Assembly: GCF_965200405.1 (NCBI RefSeq)
Contig: NZ_OZ241356.1
Span: 496,001 to 560,000 of the forward strand
Source: Glacieibacterium sp965200405
GTDB lineage: Bacteria; Pseudomonadota; Alphaproteobacteria; Sphingomonadales; Sphingomonadaceae
Direction of reading: 5' to 3'
Length of the DNA stretch: 64,000 bases
The notes beneath the pieces were generated by a model. That model saw only the letters and a program-made list of their open reading frames with translations, was not told the origin of the DNA and ran no database searches. The first letter of the stretch is position 1. Every line of letters starts with the position of its first letter. A program made the position numbers and the translations under genes. This document shows, piece after piece, positions 36,177 to 46,309 of this stretch.

Positions 36177-37073
36177 ATGGCAAGCCTCAAAGCCCTGAAG
36201 ATGCGCATCACTTCGGTCAAGTCGACGCAGAAGATCACCAAGGCGATGAAGATGGTCGCCGCGGCGAAACTGCGCCGCGCGCAGGAAGCTGCCGAGGCGG
36301 CGCGGCCTTATGCGACGCGCATGGCGGAAGTCATGGCGTCGCTGGGCAGCACGGTCACGGTTGGCCCAGAATCGCCGCGCCTGCTGGCCGGCACGGGCAA
36401 GGACCAGGTCCACCTGCTCGTTGTTGCGACCTCGGAGCGTGGCCTCGCGGGTGCGTTCAACACCAACATCGTCCGCCTGGCCCGCAAGAAGATCGAGGCG
36501 CTGGTCGCCGAGGGCAAGACGGTCAAGCTGCTGCTCGTCGGCAAGAAGGGTCGCGCCCAGCTGGCGCGCGACCACCGCGACAAGATCGTCGACACCATCG
36601 ACCAGACCCACATCAAGCGCCTGGCGTTCACCGACGCGCTGGCGATCGCCGAGGATGTCGTCGCTCGCTACGAAGCCGGTGAGTTCGACGTCGCGCACCT
36701 GTTCTTCGCGCGTTTCCGCTCGGCGCTGCTGCAGGAGCCGACCGCGCTGCAGATCATCCCGGTGCCGCTGCCCAAGGCCGCGCCCGAGACCGTCGTCACC
36801 CAGGCCGGTGCCCCGCCTGCCGTCGTCGAATACGAGCCTGACGAGGAGTCGATCCTGGCCGACCTGCTGCCGCGCAACCTCGCCGTCCAAATCTTCCGCG
36901 CCCTTCTTGAGAACGCTGCGTCGGAGCAGGGCAGCCGGATGACCGCGATGGACAACGCCACGCGCAACGCCGGCGACATGATCAACAAGCTTACCATCAC
37001 CTACAACCGCACCCGCCAGGCCGCGATCACCACCGAGCTGATCGAGATCATCGCTGGCGCTGAATCGATCTAG
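36177..37073 (+). CDS. atpG: ATP synthase F1 subunit gamma
   Basis: 298 residues starting MASLKALKMRITSVKSTQKITKAMKM, the N-terminal helix of the rotor shaft. ERGLAGAFNTNIVR is typical, and the C-terminal helix signature is RMTAMDNATRNAGDMI with NRTRQAAITTELIEI. It rotates inside the alpha/beta ring. A 22-base gap follows atpA and eight bases precede atpD. Confidence 0.98.
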   Translation: MASLKALKMRITSVKSTQKITKAMKMVAAAKLRRAQEAAEAARPYATRMAEVMASLGSTVTVGPESPRLLAGTGKDQVHLLVVATSERGLAGAFNTNIVRLARKKIEALVAEGKTVKLLLVGKKGRAQLARDHRDKIVDTIDQTHIKRLAFTDALAIAEDVVARYEAGEFDVAHLFFARFRSALLQEPTALQIIPVPLPKAAPETVVTQAGAPPAVVEYEPDEESILADLLPRNLAVQIFRALLENAASEQGSRMTAMDNATRNAGDMINKLTITYNRTRQAAITTELIEIIAGAESI

Positions 37074-37081
37074 GAGCAGAC

Positions 37082-38535
<1,454 letters not shown>

Positions 38536-38536
<1 letters not shown>

Positions 38537-38946
38537 TGGCCGATACGCTTCACTTTGAGCTCGTCAGCCCCGAGCGGCTGCTGCGCTCGGCCGACGTCTA
38601 CATGGTCGTCGTGCCGGGAACCGAGGGCGACTTCGGCGTCCTCGTCGGGCATGCGCCGTTCATGTCGACCATCCGGCCGGGCGCGATTAGCGTCTATCCG
38701 AACGGCATGAACGATGTGCCCGAGCGCATCTTCATCGACGGTGGTTTCGCCGAGGTCGGCGCGAACGGCTTGACCATCCTGGCGGAGAGCGCCGTGCCGG
38801 TGTCGGAGCTGGACGTAGAGGCTGCTGCTACTGGTCTGGCGGAGGCGCGCGAGATGCTGCGCGCCGCGACCAGCGAGATCGAGACGAAGCAGGCCGAGAA
38901 GCGGATCGCGACCTTCGAGGCGATGCAGGCGGCGACGCTCAACTAG
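38536..38946 (+). CDS. atpC: ATP synthase F1 subunit epsilon
   Basis: 136 residues. N-terminal beta-sandwich: MADTLHFELVSPERLL, VVVPGTEGDFGVLVGHAP, FIDGGFAEVGANGLTILAE. A C-terminal helical part follows (SEIETKQAEKRIATFEAMQAA). It couples the rotor to F1 and can inhibit ATP hydrolysis. Last gene of the operon, followed by a strong hairpin at 38958-38977. F0 genes are absent here, as usual in alphaproteobacteria. Confidence 0.96.
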
Positions 38947-38957
38947 CGCGCCGCGGC

Positions 38958-38977
38958 GGGCGGCCTGCGGGCCGCCC
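38958..38977 (+). terminator. Hairpin after the atpHAGDC operon
   Basis: GGGCGGCC (38958-38965), loop TGCG, GGCCGCCC (38970-38977), 11 bases after the atpC stop. The stem is perfect; the following bases CTTACAAC give only a poor T-rich stretch. Confidence 0.6.
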
Positions 38978-38998
38978 CTTACAACAACCACCCCCTGT

Positions 38999-39089
38999 GT
39001 CATCCCGGCGAAGGCCAGGACCAAGTTGCATTACTGGCCCGATTGCGGAGCACGTAATGAAACTGGGTCTCGGCTTTCGCCGGGATGAC
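38999..39089. repeat. Intergenic inverted repeat, copy 1 (GTCATCCCGGCGAAGGCC family)
   Basis: Left arm from 38999 (GTCATCCCGGCGAAGGCCAG) and right arm to 39089 (TTTCGCCGGGATGAC) are imperfect inverted copies of about 24 bases. An inner inverted pair CATTAC/GTAATG sits in the loop. It lies between convergent atpC and dnaA. The same arm sequence occurs at 55043-55155, and a short version at 44972-44997. Confidence 0.75.
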
Positions 39090-39144
39090 GCCGTGTGGGC
39101 GATCCACCTTATCCTGCCCGCGCTGGCGGGAGCATACGGCAGGT

Positions 39145-40659
39145 TTAGCCGTCCAACATCCGGGACAGGTTCGACACGTCACCGTCGAGCTCGCGGTCCT
39201 TGGCGCGCAGTTCGTCGATGCGCTTTACCGCGTGCATGACCGTCGTGTGGTCGCGCCCCCCGAACCGCCGGCCGATCTCGGGCAGCGAGCGTGGCGTCAG
39301 CTTCTTGGCGAGGTACATCGCAACCTGCCGCGGGCGGGCGACCTCGACGGCGCGGCGGGCCGACAGCATGTCGCCCATCTTGAGCCCGTAATAGTCGGCG
39401 ACGCGGCGCTGGATGTCGTCGATCGTCACCTTCTTCTCGTGCGCCCGCAGCAGGTCGGCCAGCGTCTCACGGGTGAACTCGATGGTCACCGGCTTGCCGA
39501 CCAGCCGCGCATAGGCGACGACGCGGTTCAAGGCGCCCTCTAGCTCGCGGACGTTCGAGGTGATCTTGCGCGCCAGGAACTCGATAACGTCGGGCGGCAC
39601 CTCGACGCCGGCCATCGCCGCTGCCTTGGTGTGCAGGATGTTGAGCCGCAGCTCATAGTCCGCCGCGTTGATGTCGGCGACCAGGCCCCAGGCCATGCGA
39701 CTCAGGATGCGCTCCTGGATGCCCTCCAGGTTCTGCGGAGACCGATCGGCGGTGATCACCAGCCGCTTACCGGCGCTGATGATCTCGTTCATCGTGTGGA
39801 AGAACTCTTCCTGCGTCGATTCCTTGCCGGCGATGAACTGGACGTCGTCGATCATGAGCAGGTCGACCGAGCGCAGCCGCTGCTTGAAGCTGATCGTGTC
39901 CTTGGCGCGCAGGGCGGCAAGGAATTCGACCATGAACTTCTCGGCCGAGAGATAGGCGACCTTGGCGTTCGGCTCGCGGGCTCGCAGCTCGCCGCCGATG
40001 GCGTGCATGAGGTGAGTCTTGCCGAGCCCGGTCTGGCCATGAAGGAAGAGCGGGTTGAAGCTGACCGGTCCGCCGTCCGCCAGCGTCCGCGCGGCGTTAT
40101 AGGCGAGCTCGTTCGACTTGCCGACGACGAAGCTGTCGAAGCTGTAGCGCGGCTCCAGCGGCAGGCCGATATAGGTCGCCTGCTGCGCGACAGCCTGGGC
40201 CGGGGCGGTTTCCTCGACGCTGGGCTCAGCAATCTGTTGGGCGGCTGCCTGGGCAGCGGCGCCGCTGGCAACGCTGAGGGCAACGTGGCGCACGCCCGGG
40301 TGATGAGCCGACCACAAGGCGCGCAGCCGCTCCATGAAGTTGCTGGCGACCCAGTCGGCGAGGAAGTGGCTCGGGGCGGCCAAGCGTACCGTGTCGCCGT
40401 CGACGCCGAGCAGCGCCAAGGGACGCAGCCAATTGTCGAAGCTCCGCGCGCCGCACTCTGCCCGCAGCGCGGACTGGATCAGCGTCCAGATCGCGGCAGG
40501 ACGATCGCCGGCTTGGGCGGCATCCTGGGAGTCGCCGTGAGAATCATGGGCATCGCTATTGAACCGTGGGCCATGCTCGCCGCCGAACAGATGGGCGGCG
40601 CGTGGTGCATGACCTGAGTCGCTGAACGGCGAGAGCGGAGAAGGACGACCCGTTGCCAT
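39145..40659 (-). CDS. dnaA: Chromosomal replication initiator protein DnaA
   Basis: 504 residues from the ATG giving MATGRPSPLSPFSDSG. Domain I has IWTLIQSALRAECG and FDNWLRPL; domain II is a short Ala/Gln-rich linker; domain III has Walker A LHGQTGLGKTHLMHAI, Walker B LLMIDDVQFIAGK and the Arg-finger region; domain IV has the DNA-binding signature GGRDHTTVMHAVKRIDEL. It melts the origin and loads helicase. The extra N-terminal 50 residues before domain I are typical length variation in sphingomonads. rpsT lies upstream on the same strand, an arrangement common in alphaproteobacteria. Confidence 0.98.
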   Translation of the reverse strand: MATGRPSPLSPFSDSGHAPRAAHLFGGEHGPRFNSDAHDSHGDSQDAAQAGDRPAAIWTLIQSALRAECGARSFDNWLRPLALLGVDGDTVRLAAPSHFLADWVASNFMERLRALWSAHHPGVRHVALSVASGAAAQAAAQQIAEPSVEETAPAQAVAQQATYIGLPLEPRYSFDSFVVGKSNELAYNAARTLADGGPVSFNPLFLHGQTGLGKTHLMHAIGGELRAREPNAKVAYLSAEKFMVEFLAALRAKDTISFKQRLRSVDLLMIDDVQFIAGKESTQEEFFHTMNEIISAGKRLVITADRSPQNLEGIQERILSRMAWGLVADINAADYELRLNILHTKAAAMAGVEVPPDVIEFLARKITSNVRELEGALNRVVAYARLVGKPVTIEFTRETLADLLRAHEKKVTIDDIQRRVADYYGLKMGDMLSARRAVEVARPRQVAMYLAKKLTPRSLPEIGRRFGGRDHTTVMHAVKRIDELRAKDRELDGDVSNLSRMLDG

Positions 40660-41092
40660 GGTATTTTGAACGGCTCCCCAACTCACGCTTCAACTCCCCC
40701 ACGGCTCTAAGAGCCTATTATGGTCAGGGCGACGGCACCCCCTGTGCAGTCGCCAGCAATCTTACGGCGTGCCGCTCCGTGCCGAGTGCACGACGCAGTT
40801 CGCCGGCTGCCGACATGGTGTCTCGACCACGTCGTGCATGTTCCGTTCAACCCGAATCGAGTGGGAGGAAACCTCCCGCGGCGTCTGGCCGGAGGGGACA
40901 CTAAGCATTCTCGAAAAGCCCGATCAAGGCCTGAGGCGAACACAAAACTGAAATAAAAGGTTTGACACGGAAACACGTCAGACCGCGGTGATCGACACTA
41001 AGTAGCTGATAATAGAAAGTTTTTTGCTCAATCGACATTGTCGCACGAGTCGCGTGCAGGGCTGTCACATTGCCAACCCGTTCAGCCCAAAC
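40660..41092. other. dnaA upstream region
   Basis: 433 bases between dnaA and the rpsT terminator. It holds the dnaA promoter and a locally AT-rich patch (about 40935-41035, including GATAATAGAAAGTTTTTTGC). I searched for the DnaA box TTATCCACA and near variants on both strands and saw none, so I do not call an origin here. Confidence 0.5.
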
Positions 41093-41119
41093 AAAAAGGG
41101 CCGCCCGTGCGGGCGACCC
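41093..41119 (-). terminator. Rho-independent terminator of rpsT
   Basis: Read on the minus strand: GGGTCGCCC, loop GCAC, GGGCGGCCC, then TTTTTG. The nine-base stem has one wobble pair. It lies 37 bases after the rpsT stop codon, the expected place. Confidence 0.85.
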
Positions 41120-41155
41120 TTGAAATCAATCTTGTTCCGTTTCCGGAACTTATAA

Positions 41156-41419
41156 TCAGACGAGAGCGGCAACCCGCTTCGAGAGGCGCGAAATCTTGCG
41201 CGAGACGGTGTTCTTGTGGAGCACGCCCTTCGAAACGCCGCGCATCATTTCGGGCTGGGCTGCTGCCAGGGCCGCGACTGCTGCGTCCTTGCCGCCGGCA
41301 TCGATCGCCGTCTCGACGCGCTTGACGAACGTGCGGATGCGGCTGACCCGCGCCTTGTTGATCTCGGCCCGGCGGTCGTTGCGACGGATGCGCTTTTCGG
41401 CTTGCGGCGTGTTGGCCAT
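41156..41419 (-). CDS. rpsT: 30S ribosomal protein S20
   Basis: 87 residues from the ATG giving MANTPQAEKRIRRNDRRAEIN. The basic helical sequence, RVSRIRTFVKRVETAI and HKNTVSRKISRLSKRVAAL are typical S20. It binds 16S rRNA early in 30S assembly. The start 12 codons upstream was rejected because the family begins MANT. A strong terminator follows. Confidence 0.98.
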   Translation of the reverse strand: MANTPQAEKRIRRNDRRAEINKARVSRIRTFVKRVETAIDAGGKDAAVAALAAAQPEMMRGVSKGVLHKNTVSRKISRLSKRVAALV

Positions 41420-41558
41420 TATCGTCCTCGAAAAATCTGGTCCGCACCGGACCAAACCGATGCACCGGACGGGCCACCTGACCCGAACCGTAGGGCGCGT
41501 CTGTTAGTGGAGACGGCCCCCGCGGTCAAGCATTGCGACATAGGTCCGATCGTCGCCC

Positions 41559-42371
41559 TCACCGCTGGCACCAGCTGCAGAAGAAGCTCGACCTGCCGCT
41601 CTGGACGATGCGCTTGATCGGGTGGCCGTCGCGGGGGCAAGGCTCGCCCTCGCGGCCATAGACCCGGAAGCTTTTCTGGAAATAGCCGAGCGTGCCGTCG
41701 ACCTGGGCAAAGTCGCGCAGGGTCGAGCCGCCCGCGGCGATGGCGTCGTCGAGGACACGCGGGATCGCGTCGGCCAGCGCGGCGATACGCGCCGCCGAGA
41801 TCTTGCCTCCCTCGCGCGCCGGGTGGATCCGGGCGCAGTTGAGCGCCTCGCAGACATAGATATTGCCGAGTCCCGCGACGACGCGCTGGTCGAGCAGCAG
41901 TGCCTTGACCGGGGCGATGCGGTCCTTGAACGCCGCTTTCAGATGGGCGGTCAGGTCGACGCCCAGCGGCTCCGGGCCCAACGCGGCCAAGGCTGGATAC
42001 TCACCGAGCGCCGCCGTCGGCACCAGGTCGAGCGAGCCGAATCGCCGTGCATCGTTGAACGCCACGACATGCCCGTCGTCGGTGTGGAAGACGACATGGT
42101 CGTGCTTCTCCAGCACCTCGGGATCGAGCCGCATCCGCCCCGACATGCCGAGATGGAAGATCAGCGTGTCGTCGCGGTCGGTGGCGATCAGCCCGTATTT
42201 GGCGCGGCGGCTGAGCCCGGTGATCGTCGCCCCGACCAGCCGCTGCACCAGCCCGTCCGGGAACGCGCGGCGCAGGTCGTCGCGGTGCAGGTCGACCCGG
42301 GTCAGCCGCCGCCCGTCGAGGACCCGCCTGAGCCCTCGCACCGTCGTCTCGACTTCGGGCAGCTCAGGCAC
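41559..42371 (-). CDS. mutM: Formamidopyrimidine-DNA glycosylase
   Basis: 270 residues from a GTG at 42371. This start is decisive: after methionine removal it exposes Pro in PELPEVETTVRG, the catalytic nucleophile of Fpg, whereas the ATG three codons upstream would bury it. The helix-two-turn-helix region has LLDQRVVAGLGNIYVCEAL, and the C-terminal zinc finger ligands are C-x2-C type (PCPRDGHPI and FFCSWCQR). It removes 8-oxoguanine and cuts the abasic site. The finger reads CPRDG where most have CxxCG, so the first pair looks altered: only one Cys is seen before RDGHP. Confidence 0.96.
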   Translation of the reverse strand: MPELPEVETTVRGLRRVLDGRRLTRVDLHRDDLRRAFPDGLVQRLVGATITGLSRRAKYGLIATDRDDTLIFHLGMSGRMRLDPEVLEKHDHVVFHTDDGHVVAFNDARRFGSLDLVPTAALGEYPALAALGPEPLGVDLTAHLKAAFKDRIAPVKALLLDQRVVAGLGNIYVCEALNCARIHPAREGGKISAARIAALADAIPRVLDDAIAAGGSTLRDFAQVDGTLGYFQKSFRVYGREGEPCPRDGHPIKRIVQSGRSSFFCSWCQR

Positions 42372-42658
42372 CGGACGCACCGCGGAAGTTCACGGAAACT
42401 TCACGGCATAACGGCGAAAACATCATGCCACACCCGGTCGGCGGCGCGCCCGTCGAGCGGGCAATGGCGATGGCGGCGGCAGGGCTGGACATGCGGCTGG
42501 GCTCCGGTGATTCGCGGGATCGTCTGGATGTACCATATCGGCACATCTGTAGGACAATGGTTTCAGGACACGCGGCGTCATACCACGAGCGCGTTCCGTG
42601 CGCGGCGCGACACACCGCCGTTTGCGGCCCCGCCACCCCTGCGCTAGACGCTGAACCC

Positions 42659-43390
42659 ATGGAAGACACGGTCAGCTACGGCTACGAACAGGTCGCTCCC
42701 GCCGAGAAGACGCGCCGGGTCGGCGAAGTCTTTTCCAGCGTGGCGCGACGCTATGACTTGATGAACGACCTGATGTCGGGCGGCCTCCACCGCATGTGGA
42801 AGGACAGCTTCGTCGCCATGGTCAAGCCGCGGCCCGGCGAGCGCGTCCTCGACATGGCAGGCGGCACCGGCGACATCGCCTTCCGCATGGCGGCGCGCGG
42901 CGCCTCGGTCACCGTCTCCGACATCAACGCCGCGATGCTGGAAGTCGGCGAGCAGCGCGCCGCCAAGCGCGGGATCGACGGACTGACCTGGCAGGTCGAG
43001 AACGCCGAGGTGCTGAGCTTCGACAGCGCCGCCTTCGACGCCTACACCATCGCCTTCGGCATCCGGAACGTCACCGACATCCCCGCCGCGCTGAAGGAAG
43101 CCCGCCGCGTCCTGAAATACGGCGGGCGCTTCTTTTGCCTCGAGTTCTCGACCACCGACTGGCCGGGCTTCGGGCGCGTCTATGATGCCTATTCCGAAAA
43201 GCTCGTCCCACAGATCGGCAAGTACGTTGCCGGCGACGAGGCCTCGTACCGCTACCTGATCGAGAGCATCCGCCGCTTTCCGACGATGCCCGAGTTCTCG
43301 AAGATGATCGAGGCGGCAGGCTTTGCGCGCGTGTCGTCGCGGCCGATCCTCGGCGGACTGGTCGCGATCCACAGCGGCTGGAAGATTTGA
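42659..43390 (+). CDS. ubiE: Ubiquinone biosynthesis C-methyltransferase UbiE
   Basis: 243 residues from ATG 42659 (MEDTVSYGYEQV); the long upstream open frame is not conserved. SAM-binding motif I is VLDMAGGTGDIAFRMA. The UbiE signatures are YDLMNDLMSGGLHRMWKD and ENAEVLSFDSAAFDAYTIAFGIRNVTD. It methylates the quinone ring at C2. Its TGA overlaps the TTG start of ubiB (TTGA at 43387-43390). Confidence 0.97.
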   Translation: MEDTVSYGYEQVAPAEKTRRVGEVFSSVARRYDLMNDLMSGGLHRMWKDSFVAMVKPRPGERVLDMAGGTGDIAFRMAARGASVTVSDINAAMLEVGEQRAAKRGIDGLTWQVENAEVLSFDSAAFDAYTIAFGIRNVTDIPAALKEARRVLKYGGRFFCLEFSTTDWPGFGRVYDAYSEKLVPQIGKYVAGDEASYRYLIESIRRFPTMPEFSKMIEAAGFARVSSRPILGGLVAIHSGWKI

Positions 43391-44931
43391 CCTCCAGCCT
43401 GACCCATGGCTGGCGGCTGCTGCGCTGGGGCCGGACCCTTGGCCGCCACGGCGCGCTGCGCGGAATCGAGGCGGACGGCAACGCCCCTGCGATCGTGCGA
43501 CGCATGGCCCGGCTGGCGCGCTTCGGCACCGCGACTCCGGCCGTGCCCGATTATGCCCGCGCCTTCGAGGCGATCGGCCCTGCCGCGATCAAGCTCGGCC
43601 AGGCACTGGCGACCCGCCCCGACCTGATCGGCGAGGCGGCGGCGCAGGACCTGACCCGGCTGCAGGACGCCCTGCCCCCGCTGCCCTTCGCGGTCATCGA
43701 GGCGGCGCTGGTCGAGGCCTATGCCGGGCCGTGGCAGCAGCATTTCATCTCGATCGACCCGGTGCCGGTCGGTGCCGCCTCGATCGCGCAGGTCCACCGC
43801 GGCGTCACCACCGACGGGCGCACCGTGGCGATCAAGGTCCTGCGCCCGGGCATCGAGGCCGCCTTCGCCGAGGCTATCGAGACCTATGAATGGGCCGCCG
43901 CCAAGGTCGAGGCGCAGGGCGGCGAGGCGCTGCGGCTGCGTCCCCGCGCCGTCATCGCCAGCTTCAAGGCGTGGACGCTGGCCGAACTCGACCTGCGCCG
44001 CGAGGCCGCCTCCGCCTCCGAACTCGCCGAGGCGATGCAGGGCGAGCCGGGCTTCCTGGTGCCCGAGGTCGACTGGGCCCGCACCACCCGCCGCGTGCTG
44101 GCGATCGACTGGATCGACGGCGTCAAGATGTCGGACCGCGCCGCGGTTGCCGCGCTCGGCCTCGACGGCCGCGTGCTGGCGGCGACGCTGGTCCGCAGCT
44201 TCCTGCGCCAGGCGATCGCGCAGGGGTTTTTCCATGCCGACATGCACCAGGGCAATCTGTTCGTGCTGCGCGACGGCCGCGTCGGCGTCGTCGACTTCGG
44301 CATCATGGGGCGCCTCGACCGCCGCGCCCGCGTCTATCTGGCCCAGATCATCCACGGCCTGCTGACCGGCGACTATATCCGCGTCGCCGAGATCCACTTC
44401 GAGGCGGGCTATGTCCCCGCGCACCATAATGTCGGCGAGTTCGCCACCGCACTCCGCGCCGTCGGCGAGCCGATCCGCGGGCTGGATGCGCGCGACATCT
44501 CGATCTCCAACCTGCTAGACGGGCTGTTCGGCATCACCCGCAGCTTCGACATGGCGGTCCAGCCGCATCTGCTGCTGCTGCAAAAGACCATGGTGATGGT
44601 CGAGGGCGTCGCGCTGACGCTCGATCCAAAGGTCAACATGTGGCAGGTCGCCGAGCCGTTCGTCCGCGACTGGATGCGCGAGGAACTCGGCCCCGAGGCC
44701 CGGCTGGCCGACTCCTTGGTCGCCAATTTCCGCAGCCTGCGCCAGCTCCCCCGCGTCTTCCGCCAACTGATCGCCAAGGTCCCGGTCGAAGGCGCCGCCC
44801 CGCCAATGGCGCCAGAGCCCGAGCCGGTACCCGAGGTCCACGTCCGCGCGCGTGTCGTCCTGCACTGGTGGGTCGCACTGGCGACTGCGGTCGCCGGCAT
44901 CGCACTCGGCGCGGCGCTGGTCGCGCACTAG
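43387..44931 (+). CDS. ubiB: UbiB-family ABC1 atypical kinase for ubiquinone biosynthesis
   Basis: 514 residues from TTG 43387. Family text: FGTATPAVPDYARAFEAIGPAAIKLGQ (the KxGQ region), PVGAASIAQVHRG (A-rich loop), TVAIKVLRPGIEAAFAE, GFFHADMHQGNLFVL and VVDFGIMGRLDRRARVYLAQ. The C-terminus ends in one membrane helix, HWWVALATAVAGIALGAALV. UbiB-type ATPases support the hydroxylation and methylation steps of ubiquinone synthesis at the inner membrane. Co-transcribed with ubiE. Confidence 0.96.
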   Translation: MTSSLTHGWRLLRWGRTLGRHGALRGIEADGNAPAIVRRMARLARFGTATPAVPDYARAFEAIGPAAIKLGQALATRPDLIGEAAAQDLTRLQDALPPLPFAVIEAALVEAYAGPWQQHFISIDPVPVGAASIAQVHRGVTTDGRTVAIKVLRPGIEAAFAEAIETYEWAAAKVEAQGGEALRLRPRAVIASFKAWTLAELDLRREAASASELAEAMQGEPGFLVPEVDWARTTRRVLAIDWIDGVKMSDRAAVAALGLDGRVLAATLVRSFLRQAIAQGFFHADMHQGNLFVLRDGRVGVVDFGIMGRLDRRARVYLAQIIHGLLTGDYIRVAEIHFEAGYVPAHHNVGEFATALRAVGEPIRGLDARDISISNLLDGLFGITRSFDMAVQPHLLLLQKTMVMVEGVALTLDPKVNMWQVAEPFVRDWMREELGPEARLADSLVANFRSLRQLPRVFRQLIAKVPVEGAAPPMAPEPEPVPEVHVRARVVLHWWVALATAVAGIALGAALVAH

Positions 44932-44971
44932 AGTGCCCCTACCGCCGCCGCGGTTACCAATTTCAGGAGAT

Positions 44972-44997
44972 GTCATCCCGTCATAGGCCGGGATGAA
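44972..44997. repeat. Short copy of the GTCATCCCG inverted repeat
   Basis: GTCATCCCG, eight-base spacer, CGGGATGA. The arms match the outer ends of the larger repeats at 38999 and 55043. It lies 40 bases after the ubiB stop and could serve as a terminator stem. Confidence 0.55.
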
Positions 44998-45138
44998 ACC
45001 TTTGGGAGGGCGACGATGTCGATTGCAAACCAAACCTCGAGAGGCGAATCTGGTGGCTTTCGGACCGTCAGCTTTCGGTGATCGGACGAGGATAGCTGCC
45101 GTTCACGCCGTTTCCCTCGAGCTGGCTCCACCCGGCGA

Positions 45139-46254
45139 TCAGGTCGGGCTCCGATCCTGATAATGCTCGAGCACTGCTGCCACGCCAGCGTTGGAGAAGG
45201 TCGTGGCCAGCCCTTCGGCTGCGCCGGCTGCCGCAATGGCGGCGCGCGCCGCCATTGCCTCTTCGTATGCTTCGACGGCTTCCCAGCTCGTTCGGCGGAC
45301 CAAGGCATCCGCGAGGTCGGCCGCATCCGCCAACGCAAGATTCACACCCTCGCCACTAAACGGCGACATCACGTGCGCGGCATCGCCGAGCAATGTCATA
45401 CCCGGCCGACTGGACCAGCGATATCCGATTGGCAGCGCGCAGAGCGGCCTGACTCCGAGGATTTCGCCGACATCCAGCATGTGGGTGAGCGACGGCGCCC
45501 AGCTGGCGAACGCGTCCTGCGTGTATGCGCGAAGCTTATCGACAGAGGCTTCGGACCATTCGCGTACGACCGCCTCCGGCAAGCGCAATCCGGCATATCC
45601 GCGGATATGTCCAAGCCCATTGCGCTGGGCGATAAGAACCCGGTTGTCGCCCACCGCGAACATCTTGCCGCTACCGACGAGCGCATCGACATGCGGATGC
45701 TCGACGGTGCTGAAACCGAGTTCCACCATGGTCGCCCCCTCATACGCCGGCCCGACGTCGCTCAGCAGGGCCCGCACGCGCGACCAGGCACCGTCTGCTC
45801 CGACGACGATGTCGAACTTTTCGGAGAGGTCGTTCGCGATGATGCAATATCCAGATTCCGCCGGCTCAATCGACTGTATCCGGTTGCCCCATCGCACCGT
45901 TCCCGGCGCGAGGGCATCGAGCAAGAGCTGCCGGAGCGCGGTACGATCGACCTCGGGTCGGTCGTCACCCGCACCGTCCCGGTCGAAAAGTAGCTGCCCG
46001 TCCCGATCGTAGAGACGATCCCCTTGATCCTCAGGCCGGGCGACTGCAAGGAATGCTTCTTCCAGACCCGCGAGCCGCATCGCGCGCTGGCCGGTGTCAG
46101 GGTGTAGATCAAGCGAGCCACCTTGCGGCCGTTCGCCGGCGTGTGCATCGCGCTCAAACACCGTTGTCGCCACGCCTCGGCATTGCAGCAGTCGCGCGAG
46201 CATCAAGCCGCCAGGACCGCCACCTATAATCGCGATGCGCCGTAGACTTTTCAT
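45139..46254 (-). CDS. TetX-like FAD-dependent monooxygenase
   Basis: 371 residues starting MKSLRRIAIIGGGPGGLMLARLL. FAD dinucleotide motif GGGPGG, PQGGSLDLHPDTGQRAM near residue 50 (close to the TetX sequence at the same position), DIVVGADGAWSRVRALL, and the second FAD motif LLGDAAHVMSPFSGEGVNLAL. It should hydroxylate an aromatic or polyketide substrate with NADPH and oxygen in the cytoplasm; tetracycline inactivation is known in the closest named group, but residues that prove it cannot be judged by eye. It is divergent from a MarR regulator, with two operators between the starts. Confidence 0.88.
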   Translation of the reverse strand: MKSLRRIAIIGGGPGGLMLARLLQCRGVATTVFERDAHAGERPQGGSLDLHPDTGQRAMRLAGLEEAFLAVARPEDQGDRLYDRDGQLLFDRDGAGDDRPEVDRTALRQLLLDALAPGTVRWGNRIQSIEPAESGYCIIANDLSEKFDIVVGADGAWSRVRALLSDVGPAYEGATMVELGFSTVEHPHVDALVGSGKMFAVGDNRVLIAQRNGLGHIRGYAGLRLPEAVVREWSEASVDKLRAYTQDAFASWAPSLTHMLDVGEILGVRPLCALPIGYRWSSRPGMTLLGDAAHVMSPFSGEGVNLALADAADLADALVRRTSWEAVEAYEEAMAARAAIAAAGAAEGLATTFSNAGVAAVLEHYQDRSPT

Positions 46255-46272
46255 ACGCTCAACTCCATAAAC

Positions 46273-46306
46273 ATAGGTAGCTATATACATGTCTATAGGC
46301 ACCTAT
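46273..46306. promoter_or_regulatory. Double operator for the MarR regulator
   Basis: Two 12-base near-palindromes, ATAGGTAGCTAT (46273-46284) and ATAGGCACCTAT (46295-46306), lie 22 bases apart, two helical turns, so bound dimers would sit on one face. Together they form a larger inverted repeat in which 14 of 17 half-site positions match. It lies between the divergent monooxygenase and marR genes and would control both. Confidence 0.72.
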
Positions 46307-46309
46307 GCA

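Noticed and set aside
40769..40976. Small open frames on both strands in the dnaA upstream region
   Set aside because: Overlapping frames on opposite strands without ribosome sites or conserved text; better read as regulatory DNA.
41038..41325. Plus-strand frame across the rpsT terminator
   Set aside because: It runs through a clear rho-independent terminator and antisense to rpsT.
42425..42658. 78-residue N-terminal extension of UbiE
   Set aside because: Not found in the family; the ATG at 42659 gives the normal length.
44972..44997. Possible CRISPR or tandem repeat after ubiB
   Set aside because: Only a single short palindrome, matching the dispersed repeat family; no repeat-spacer pattern anywhere in the window.
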